DNA of 64,000 bases from assembly GCF_036746095.1 (NCBI RefSeq), contig NZ_DAIOEU010000008.1, positions 1-64,000 on the forward strand, read 5' to 3'. The position numbers were made by a program, and so were the translations under genes. The DNA comes from Dyella_B sp036746095. GTDB lineage: Bacteria; Pseudomonadota; Gammaproteobacteria; Xanthomonadales; Rhodanobacteraceae. Shown here piece after piece: positions 17,901 to 25,112 of this stretch (position 1 is the stretch's first letter; each line of letters starts with the position of its first letter). The notes beneath the pieces were generated by a model, which made no database searches, was not told the DNA's origin, and saw only the letters and a program-made list of their open reading frames with translations.

Positions 17901-19562
17901 CAGGCGCACACTGCGCGTGCCGATCATCGCCAGATCGGACAATCCATCGCCCATCAGATCGGCTAGCTGCCCTTGCGGGCTGAAAAATTCGAGCGGAAAA
18001 GCCCCGAACGTGACAAAGCTCGACCACCTCCGATCGGGATTGAGCGCGAAGAACCCGGCTATTCCCGGGCGCGCCACGATCCATTCGAGCTTGCCGTCGC
18101 CGGTCAGATCCGCCAGCCATTGGCGCGTGGACGTCGCCGTGGCGTTCGCCGTCGGAATATGTTCGAGCAACGTTGGCGCACCGTAGGCCACCGCATTCGG
18201 GTCCGCGTGTGCATCGACGTCAGCATCGGCACGTAGCGGTTCCCGATACCACCAGCCGCGTTCGTCTCGCGCCAGCACGCCCGGCAATCCTTCGCCATAC
18301 AGGTCCACCCATTGATAGGGTTCGCGCACCGGACGCTCCGACTGGATTCCCGGAGAATTGGCCAGTGCCGCGAAGGGTGTGAACCGGGCATCCTGCGGGG
18401 CGGGAAATGGTATGTGCCGAAACTCGACCGGCGGCAGATGTGCGATCTCGCCCTCCGCGCCATAGCCCATCGAGTGGGCTGCGACCAGGCTGGACGAAAG
18501 CGCATCGCAGTCGTACTCCAGCAGCAGGCGCTTCACCAACACGGGCGCTTCGCCCAGTGGACGCGTTACCAGAGGGTGTTCCTCTTCGCCTGCGCGGCGC
18601 TCCGCCTGCGTCGGCGCAAACGTATGGAACATGAGAACCTGGCGGCACAGACGCAGCGTGCGCACCTCGAATCCGTAGGCAAAGCTCGAATAGGGATCCG
18701 GCCGTTTCGACCAATGATGGGACGCTGCATAGGTTGGCGTCTCGCCGTAGCCCGTATCGCGCTGGCCGTAGTCAAAGATCAGATCGAAATGCCAGGTATT
18801 CGAAACGGCCTCGCTGCGCAGCAGGAAAGGAAATGGGTCCGCATGGGTATTGCCGTAGCGCACCCGCCACAGGTAACGGCGCCGCGTGCAGTCACGCAAG
18901 GTGTCAGCCGCAGACAAACCTTCGTCGTCTTCGGCCAAATATTCGTACAGGATATGTTCGCCATCGGGTGCTACCGATTCTTCGAGCAGCCACTCGGCGA
19001 TGCGCTCCGGCGATGTCTCGGTACGCGCTTGCGAAACTCGAACCGTTTTCCCGTACACATGCAACGAACCGTTTGCATCGTGCACCAGCCAGAACCAGTC
19101 GTCGTCGCCGCGCCAACTTTCCCAGCGCGCACCATCACCGCGCACGCGCGGAAAGTAGCGCTGCACGGTGTATGTTTCGCCCAGCGCAACGCCACGCAAA
19201 ATGGCGGCCGTTCGCAGCACGGGTGTGCCCGTGGCGTCGACCTCGGGCATCAGCACGTCGGCGCTGGGCGAGACAAACTCGTCATCCTCCGCGTAAGCAG
19301 GCACGCCCTTGCCGGCCCGCCGCGCAATCGCCGGACGCGGCATCGACCATCCCTGGCCGAACTCGCTCTTACCCGCGGCGCTGCTATAGCTCAAGGCCAG
19401 GCCGGGCGCATAACCTCGCCCCGGACTGATCGGCAATGCCAACGTAAAAGAAGCTGCGCCGGTCGCGCCGACCGCGCCCCATCCCTTGCCAATGCTTTGA
19501 ATGGCGCCGCCACCTTTGGGCAGCGTGGGCGCCGCGATCGAAAACTTGTCCTCAACCGTCAC
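14922..19562 (-). CDS. Toxin-complex subunit TcB (SpvB/TcdB-like)
   Basis: Protein of 1546 aa starting at a GTG (19562) with TAGGAGG just upstream. The N-terminus is the SpvB-type signature (LPKGGGAIQSIGKGWG; then SPGRGYAPGLALSYSS and FGQGWSMP). A central beta-propeller has FG-GAP-like repeats (LADLTGDGKLEW, LADLMGDGLSDLA, LADLDGSGATDLIYL), and the typical TcB mid-region follows (EASDNNMGAGSEIIYRSSA; GYYDGIEREFRGFG). The C-terminal quarter is RHS-like (DYLSLQPVLIRDANHN; YDALGRLLAMSF). TcB forms the shell that, with TcC, encloses the cleaved toxic fragment and docks on TcA. It is the first gene of the minus-strand tcB-tcA1-tcA2 operon and is divergent from tcC. The length fits the family. Confidence 0.94.
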   Translation of the reverse strand: MTVEDKFSIAAPTLPKGGGAIQSIGKGWGAVGATGAASFTLALPISPGRGYAPGLALSYSSAAGKSEFGQGWSMPRPAIARRAGKGVPAYAEDDEFVSPSADVLMPEVDATGTPVLRTAAILRGVALGETYTVQRYFPRVRGDGARWESWRGDDDWFWLVHDANGSLHVYGKTVRVSQARTETSPERIAEWLLEESVAPDGEHILYEYLAEDDEGLSAADTLRDCTRRRYLWRVRYGNTHADPFPFLLRSEAVSNTWHFDLIFDYGQRDTGYGETPTYAASHHWSKRPDPYSSFAYGFEVRTLRLCRQVLMFHTFAPTQAERRAGEEEHPLVTRPLGEAPVLVKRLLLEYDCDALSSSLVAAHSMGYGAEGEIAHLPPVEFRHIPFPAPQDARFTPFAALANSPGIQSERPVREPYQWVDLYGEGLPGVLARDERGWWYREPLRADADVDAHADPNAVAYGAPTLLEHIPTANATATSTRQWLADLTGDGKLEWIVARPGIAGFFALNPDRRWSSFVTFGAFPLEFFSPQGQLADLMGDGLSDLAMIGTRSVRLYANRREAGFAPARDVAHDEDALPGLGDGRGALVAFSDVLGSGQQHLIEIRHDRISVWPNLGRGRFGKRLAFAPLSFDASEFDASRIRLADLDGSGATDLIYLRSDRIQVLMNQSGNGFATAVDVPWPDGVRYDRLCEVSAADLQGLGCASLVLTVPYMTPQHWRCDFVSGVKPYLIEASDNNMGAGSEIIYRSSAQEWLDEKQHKLAARQPAVSQLPFPVHVTSVQRQLDQVSGNTLSQHFAYREGYYDGIEREFRGFGLLLKTDTETARLPEDGASAPVLTKAWFHVGAALNPPRAGFDDRDEQAIQLGATLCSDFQASTEEDTLVTGWEQGTLLDAARTLSGMVRRVEVFGLEDNAPDMPFNTAETRYLVRRYEARALHRCYSQMQPFVLETINYQYERDFGDPRCQQVIGLRWDRHGGAIHGAVIHHARRGSATPPFSPEMPDYAHHLRWWEDAHDDQQGSYYLTETKSESIHLEGTDYWRLHFPYMSRERAGEIRASDLPMSKLNYEAFRAAGSPLENAGFVLAGQSLQRYKDKPCGQANFEGLADYCQTAVLDDMDLAVYADVMLPEVLEARLIEAGYHRMPLLDPSPLITQAANEPSTVDPVVWSIHAGFATHAGLEGFYKVILFQPTRSIGLTTVTYDPCWLFPVMVRGPDQCTSLAEYDYLSLQPVLIRDANHNVSEARYDALGRLLAMSFHGTEHGGQPVGFAPLSDYVRAFDTPDEAIAAPEAALRDVAGAYFVDAFAWMGRASEALRQAVHAAGEARLLLPAGHLRASARWRLARDGGSVLSDSLRQQLLALPREPVHGAALVADQYTVPATPPTQADSPRAQPDKQIRIGIDTYDGFGRLLQRKQKVPPGNAYKTIDGVLELDGNGKPVEVQAQTRWRVSEPVEYNNKGLPVRVYRPYFADTHRTIRDEGFRQAMYFDRQYYDALGRPTVSLTVSTNGAGEAVYRMRRETYYPWHIVSEDENDTAEEMRLKRREQGVTSR

Positions 19563-19760
19563 GACGCCTCCTACGCCGGGCTACCTTCCGCTATGGCAGC
19601 ACCCTACCAGGGCCTTCCGTTCAAGCCTCCAGATCGTGACATGTCGCAACTGGCAAACTCTTGCGCAAGGCTGATCTTGACGAATGTGCTAGTGACCACC
19701 ATGCCGGTGGTTTTTACAGAAGAACTCCATCATCCGCAGGAACGAAGCTTCCCGCGGTGA

Positions 19761-19794
19761 CCGGATGACATGGGGGGACAGTGCCGTCATCCGG
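19761..19794. promoter_or_regulatory. Inverted repeat upstream of tcB
   Basis: The arms CCGGATGAC (19761-19769) and GTCATCCGG (19786-19794) are perfectly complementary and 16 bp apart, about 200 bp from the tcB start. The spacing would suit a dimeric regulator on one DNA face or a small hairpin. No known operator is recognised. Confidence 0.4.
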
Positions 19795-20266
19795 CAGCAA
19801 TCTGGCTACGCATTACCGTTTAGCACCGATGAACCTGCAGTACTCGGAAACGCTGGCATCGGTAGCGCGAAGTAGAACGAATCACGATGCACGTATCAAG
19901 CATCCTTGCCGTCAGCAGAAACGGAGCGACTCCTAGTTTGGCCAAGAACCTACATGGCCGTGCGTGAAAGAAACGCGCACATGCAGCGCACGGTCGACAT
20001 CAATGCAACCTCAGGGAGCTCCGTCGCAAATCCTGCGCCAAGATCATCATTACCCAAGAGCGTGGAGCGCCAGATGGCCATCGACACATCGAGATGCAGC
20101 ACCGCTTCAACCAGAGGACATTTGCTTTACTTGTCGTACCGACGAGATCCATTACGAGTTTGCCCAGCCGTACGCACTCCTGAGCCACCCCACTAGGCGG
20201 ACGGCAATGCTGGGCATCCCCGTTGCAAATGAGCAATGTCGCCATTCCATCGCATGCCATTGACCT

Positions 20267-20291
20267 GCGCATGCCGCATGCGCGTTTTTTT
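20267..20291 (+). terminator. Terminator-like hairpin with T-run in the tcB-tcC intergenic region
   Basis: The arms GCGCATG (20267-20273) and CATGCGC (20277-20283) have a 3-nt loop and are followed by G and at least seven T. This is a good plus-strand intrinsic terminator shape. It lies 4 bp after the end of a 99-codon open frame and 430 bp before tcC, so a short unidentified transcript may end here. Confidence 0.5.
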
Positions 20292-20723
20292 CACATGATA
20301 TAACGTACATTGCGGCGCGCGAGTGGGGTGGGTCTGCTTAAGCAGCCTTTAATATTGTGCAGCGTTCTCGTTTTTTACTTTGTTCGCCCATGCGAGCGGC
20401 CGTCTTTGCCGATGCGATGACACAGCAGCGCCGAAGAACACGCCACATGTAGCATCAGTCGCTCTCGCATAACGTCATGGCTAAAGTCAGGTGCTGGTTG
20501 CGATGTCGTAGTCGCACACACCAGTCCACTTGTAAAACTTCGGGATGGAGTGGCACATGGACCCACGGCAGTCAGTGCTGGCTCAACCTGGTCAAATCAT
20601 TCAACGGCAGACGCTACTGACCAATCACATTGCGTCAGCATGTGATGACGCGGAGGGTGCGTGCGGGCCATTGCTGACCGCACTCTATGCATGCCTCTTG
20701 CGGCGGCGAGTGAGGCAGCGCTG

Positions 20724-23700
20724 ATGCAATCCAGTCCGGATGTCCATGCCGCCCTCCATGCTCACACGCCGACGTTAACGGCATGGGATCCGCGCGGTTT
20801 GACAGTGCGCAAAGTGGCGTACTGCCGCTCGCCAACGGCTTCGGTCACTGAGCAAGCCCAATCGCGTGTACACCGCTTCGCGTATAACGTGCGAGGCCGC
20901 GAGGCACTGCGATGGGATCCCCGTTTGTGGGCCTTGACCGAGGCCGGCGAAACCGTCGCCGCCAACACTCGCACCCTGACCAGCTTGTCAGGCGCCGTGC
21001 TGCGCACGGACAGTGTAGACGCGGGCTGGACGATCGGCCTGTATGGCGAGGCGGGACAGCCACTGCAAACCTGGGACAGCCGTGGCAGCACGCACTGCAT
21101 TGGCTACGATCCTGCTCTGCGCACTACGGCGGTGACGGAGCAGATTGCCGGACAGGCACCACGCGTGCTCGAACGTTTCACCTATGGTGACGCCATCGAT
21201 ACGGAAGCCGCGCACAATCGCTGCGGCCGGCTGATTCGTCATGACGATCCGGCCGGCACGCGCCATCTCCCCGACTACGGTCTCGGTGGTACCGCGCTCA
21301 CTGACACCCGTCGTTTTCTGGCTAGCCTGGACGAGCCGGACTGGCCGGAGGCTTTGATCGAACGCGATGCCTTGCTCGAAGCCGAAAGCTTCACCAGCCG
21401 CTGGCGCTACAACGCACTCGGCGAGTTAAGCGAGCGTACCGACGCGAAGGGCAACCTTCAGCGCTACGCCTATACCGTGGCCGGCCAGTTGCAGGAGAGC
21501 TATTTGCAATGGCCTGGGCAAATCCGCGAGCAGCGTCTGGTCAGCGATATTACCTACGACCCGACCGGCCAGATCGTGGCGCAGACCGCCGGCAATGACG
21601 TCACGTCGACGTACGCCTACGATCCGGCCGATGGCCGGCTGCTGCAGGCACAGATGCATAAGGACGACGGCACGCTGCTGCAGCATTTTGCCTATGCCTA
21701 TGATCCGGTCGGCAATCTGGTGCAGGTCGAAGACGCCACGCAAGCCGTCCGCTATTACGCCAATCGGCGCAGCGACGGCGTAAGCACCTATGCCCACGAC
21801 ACCTTGTACCAATTGGTCGAAGCCACCGGCAGCGAAATGGCCGGGATCACGATGGGCGCCGGCCCGCCGGAGCTGCACGTGCAGCCGGATCCGCACGCGC
21901 TGGTGCCCTATACCCAAACCTATGACTACGATGCGGCTGGCAACCTTATCGAACTGCGTCATGTCGGCGATCAGCGTTACACGCGGCAGATGGTGGTGGC
22001 GCCGGCCAGCAATCGCAGTCTGCCCAAGCCGGACCTCGGCGAGGCGGACTTTGCGGCAAGCTTCGACGCGAACGGCAATCTGCGCACGTTGCAGCCCGGC
22101 CAAGCCCTGAGGTGGGATGGCCGGAATCGGTTGCAAGGCGTGTCACCGGTCACCCGCACGCTCGGTCCCGATGACGAGGAGCGCTATGTCTACGACGGCA
22201 GCCAACAGCGCACGCGCAAGCTGCACAGCACCCAGGCGCAGGCGCGCACGCATATCCGCGAAGTGCGCTACTTGCCGGGGTTGGAACTACGTACCGATAC
22301 GGCGACTGGCGAAGTGTTGCAGGTGATCGGCCTGAGCGCGGGCGGTGTCAACCTGCGCGCGCTCCACTGGGAGGGCGAGCCGCCGGCAGGGCTGCCCAAC
22401 GATCAATTGCGCTATGTGCTGGAAAATCATCTGGGCTCCAGCGTGCAGGAGCTGGACCAGGACGCCCAGCGCATCAGCCACGAGTGGTATTACCCGTACG
22501 GTGGCACGGCGGGATGGAGCGCGCGCAGCGAGATCGAGGCTGGCTACAAGACGGTCCGCTATTCGGGCAAGGAGCGCGACGCCACCGGCTTGTACTACTA
22601 CGGGTTCCGCTATTACGCGCCATGGCTGCAGCGCTGGCTCAATCCCGATCCTGCGGGCGATATCGATGGCAGCAATCGTTATCGCTTCGTGGGCGGCAAT
22701 CCGGTGGTCAATATCGATACGGCGGGGCTTTGGGTCGAGCCTACCCAATCTTTGCAAGCATCCCTGTCGGCTTTCGGGCGCGAATCCTTCGCCGCGCTCA
22801 CTCCGGCCGCGGTGCAATTTGGCGTAACAAAAGGGCTTCAATACGCGGCCGGTGCCGCCAGCGCCACCGTCAATTTGACACTGACCGGTGCGGGTGCCCT
22901 CGCCGGTGCCATCCCCGGTAGCTACGTAGGATTCAGCGTGATGCGTGCGGCGGCCCAGAAGAGCGACCATAGCTCCCTGGCTCAACTTGCCGCTGGACTG
23001 GGCGGAGCGGTGATCGGCGGCGTGCTCGGTGGCCTTCCCTCGGTACTTGGTTACTTCAACAACCCCGCTTACAACACGGACGCAACGAAACAGATAGCAA
23101 CCTTGTTGGGTGCAGGCACGCGAGAGGCTATTGCGCAAAGCGTTTCCAACTTCGGGACAACGGTTGAATGGGAGGGGGAGCCGGACCCAACGGGCGTGGC
23201 GGTGTCCGCTTCGGCCCATGCATTGACCCTGGTCGGTAACTATTTCGCCAGCGCGGCCGTACCGGAAGCGGTCGACAAGATCTACGTGTCCGCACTTGTC
23301 GCCGGTACGGCCGCCGCCACCGGCTCAGCCACGCGCGGGGGATGGACGAATTCGAAACTGAAAGTCCCAAAGCCGGAAGACCGTAACCAGTTGAAGGTTC
23401 CGGAATTCAAGAAGGTGGCCGATGCCGCCATGCTGCGCGCCGCCGCCGGCAACGCTGGGCATCTGTTGAGCATGGTCGTCACCCCGCTAGTGAATTCGTC
23501 GCTGGACGCTAACAAGATCAATGATCTCGTGGGAATTTGGGCGGAGAAGCTTCCGAGCGAATTCCGGTCGCTGTTAAAAACAGACGTTGCGCAAGGTAGT
23601 TCCGATATCCGCGTGAAGGGCGCATTCGCATCCGGTTCCTATGATGTAACCGAGGTGCCCATTGGCATAACAATTGATCGGCAGCTGCCCCTGAATCCAC

Positions 23701-23753
23701 AAAACTTTTGGTTCCCACGTCCCAGCAAAGCGTCGGTTGCCGGTTTGTTTTAG
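20724..23753 (+). CDS. Toxin-complex subunit TcC: RHS core with hypervariable toxin C-terminus
   Basis: Protein of 1009 aa from the ATG at 20724 (GAGG 8 nt upstream; in-frame starts at 20691 and 20661 also exist). The N-terminus matches TccC proteins (HAHTPTLTAWDPRGLTVRKV). RHS/YD repeats fill about residues 80-600 (YAYTVAGQLQESYLQWPGQ; YDYDAAGNLIELRHV). The RHS-associated core follows (RYSGKERDATGLYYYGFRYY; RWLNPDPAGDIDG; NRYRFVGGNPV), ending NIDTAGL near residue 669. The conserved Asp residues of this core act in autoproteolysis in known TcC/RHS proteins. The remaining ~340 residues are the hypervariable region, normally the injected toxin. Here it is Gly/Ala-rich, with hydrophobic segments around LAAGLGGAVIGGVLGGLP, and I do not recognise a catalytic family. 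The gene is transcribed away from tcB. Confidence 0.92.
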   Translation: MQSSPDVHAALHAHTPTLTAWDPRGLTVRKVAYCRSPTASVTEQAQSRVHRFAYNVRGREALRWDPRLWALTEAGETVAANTRTLTSLSGAVLRTDSVDAGWTIGLYGEAGQPLQTWDSRGSTHCIGYDPALRTTAVTEQIAGQAPRVLERFTYGDAIDTEAAHNRCGRLIRHDDPAGTRHLPDYGLGGTALTDTRRFLASLDEPDWPEALIERDALLEAESFTSRWRYNALGELSERTDAKGNLQRYAYTVAGQLQESYLQWPGQIREQRLVSDITYDPTGQIVAQTAGNDVTSTYAYDPADGRLLQAQMHKDDGTLLQHFAYAYDPVGNLVQVEDATQAVRYYANRRSDGVSTYAHDTLYQLVEATGSEMAGITMGAGPPELHVQPDPHALVPYTQTYDYDAAGNLIELRHVGDQRYTRQMVVAPASNRSLPKPDLGEADFAASFDANGNLRTLQPGQALRWDGRNRLQGVSPVTRTLGPDDEERYVYDGSQQRTRKLHSTQAQARTHIREVRYLPGLELRTDTATGEVLQVIGLSAGGVNLRALHWEGEPPAGLPNDQLRYVLENHLGSSVQELDQDAQRISHEWYYPYGGTAGWSARSEIEAGYKTVRYSGKERDATGLYYYGFRYYAPWLQRWLNPDPAGDIDGSNRYRFVGGNPVVNIDTAGLWVEPTQSLQASLSAFGRESFAALTPAAVQFGVTKGLQYAAGAASATVNLTLTGAGALAGAIPGSYVGFSVMRAAAQKSDHSSLAQLAAGLGGAVIGGVLGGLPSVLGYFNNPAYNTDATKQIATLLGAGTREAIAQSVSNFGTTVEWEGEPDPTGVAVSASAHALTLVGNYFASAAVPEAVDKIYVSALVAGTAAATGSATRGGWTNSKLKVPKPEDRNQLKVPEFKKVADAAMLRAAAGNAGHLLSMVVTPLVNSSLDANKINDLVGIWAEKLPSEFRSLLKTDVAQGSSDIRVKGAFASGSYDVTEVPIGITIDRQLPLNPQNFWFPRPSKASVAGLF

Positions 23754-23907
23754 GGACAGGCAGCCACATGACGCGCCTTGGCGAACGCTACCCATATCTC
23801 GCAGCAAGTCGCCCAGGCGCCGGATCCCGGTGTTACCGCCCCGGTTCGGCAGCGCGTCGTATGTCGCCCTTCAGATCTCGATCGCATGTCCCGGCGCAAC
23901 GCTTGCC

Positions 23908-24660
23908 ATGACCGAGCGCTCCCCCGACACGCTCGCCATCGCGCCGCCCAGCCTGCCGAAGGGCGGCGGCGCGATCCAGAGCATCGGCAAAAGCTGGGGC
24001 GCGGTCGGCCCGACCGGCGCCGCCACGCTATCGATCCCGCTGCCCTTGTCGCCTGGCCGCGGCTACGCACCCGAGCTGGCGCTGCAATACGGCAGCAATC
24101 AAGGCAACGGCCCGTTCGGTATCGGCTGGTCGCTGCCTTTGCCCGGTTTCACGCGGCATACCGCGAGAGGGGTGCCGGCGTATCTTCCCGACGACGAGAT
24201 ACTGGGCCCAGCGGCGACATCCTGCTGATGGAACGCGATGCGCACGGCCGTCCTGTGGTCAGCACGGTGACCGAGTATGGCGGCCTGGTGCTGCCGATGC
24301 CGCACCAGGTGTCTCGTTACCAGCCGCGCGTGGAAGGCTCGGGCGGCAGCGCGCGTGGCCGATCCGGATGATCCAACAGTGCGCGTAACGGAATGGTGGC
24401 TGGAGGAATCGGTCAATCCTTATGGCGAACATATTCTGTACGACTACCTGCCGGAAGATGCCGCGGGCGCGGAGCAAGACGGATGTGACACGAAAGCCCA
24501 GCGCTACCTGAGCAGGATCCGTTACGGCAACGCGCGTTTTCACGCGCCACTCTATCTGTGGGATGAAAGCGCCTTGCCCGGCGTCACGTGGCATTTCGAA
24601 GCAATCATCGACTACGGCGAGCGCGCCACCGCCGCGGACACCCAGGCATTTGCTGAAAAA
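23908..24660 (+). pseudogene. Truncated, frameshifted remnant of a second tcB
   Basis: The ATG at 23908 opens a TcB N-terminus clearly paralogous to the intact gene (APPSLPKGGGAIQSIGK; SPGRGYAPELALQYGS; GIGWSLPLPGFTRH). The frame stops at 24228. TcB-like sequence continues from about 24210 in a second frame (GPSGDILLMERDAHG; VLPMPHQVSRYQPRVEG), ending at a stop near 24371. It resumes in a third frame from about 24365 (DPTVRVTEWWLEESVNPYGE; LYLWDESALPGVTWHFEAI). About 50-60 residues expected between the second and third blocks are missing. Homology is lost near 24660, so only the first ~250 of ~1500 residues remain. It cannot make TcB as written. It suggests an older second toxin module or a partial duplication beside tcC. 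Confidence 0.85.
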
Positions 24661-25112
24661 CGCACCCTCACGCCACCGCAAAACCGACTTTTTGCAAATT
24701 CAAGCAGCTCGATAGCTATACCAAAAACTCGCCGGCATCTCTCATTAGCCATCGACGTCGTTCGAAGTGAATTCGAACGCAGCGCGCCCGGTAAGCAAAC
24801 CACTACCCCACACAACGTATTGACGTAGCGGCCGCCCAGCCCGGCGCAAACCACTGGCCTGCGCACGACGGTCTATTTGATGCAGCAATACGTTGTACGT
24901 TTCACGTTACCCAGCAACACGTTCGCCCAGCGTATGCCTCGGACTTGCGTGGCGAGCGACCACCGGGCGTGTCCAATACCGCGCGAGGAAGGCCAGCATC
25001 GGCGAAGCGACGGAAACACGCCAAGCCATCGCTGAAGACCGAACATAATTACCTCACATGCACACCCCTTTTGGGCGACATAGATGGCGTCTCCTCGATC
25101 GAGAGCATATCT
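24661..25112. other. Intergenic stretch between the tcB remnant and the large toxin gene
   Basis: I see no gene here. An 11-bp perfect inverted repeat (ACAACGTATTG at 24812-24822 and its complement at 24886-24896) lies about 220 bp before the toxin start and could be a regulator site or an old element end. The promoter of the toxin gene should be in this stretch. Confidence 0.45.

Larger units (their letters stand above)
19563..20723. other. Divergent intergenic region between tcB and tcC
   Basis: About 1.16 kb between divergent toxin genes, so it must hold both promoters. It is visibly AT-richer than the flanks around 20290-20390. It contains a 9-bp perfect dyad (19761-19794) and a hairpin followed by a T-run (20267-20291). 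A 99-codon plus-strand frame from the GTG at 19964 ends at 20263, immediately before that hairpin, but it has no ribosome site or recognisable content, so I do not call it a gene. Confidence 0.5.

Noticed and set aside
19964..20263. A 99-codon plus-strand frame just before a terminator-like hairpin
   Set aside because: The GTG start lacks a ribosome site and the product matches nothing I know. The location before the hairpin keeps it interesting, so the region is mentioned in findings, but I do not call a gene.
24277..24828. A 183-codon plus-strand frame as an independent gene
   Set aside because: Its middle is plain TcB sequence continuing from two other frames, so it is the third segment of the tcB relic; the part after ~24660 matches nothing.
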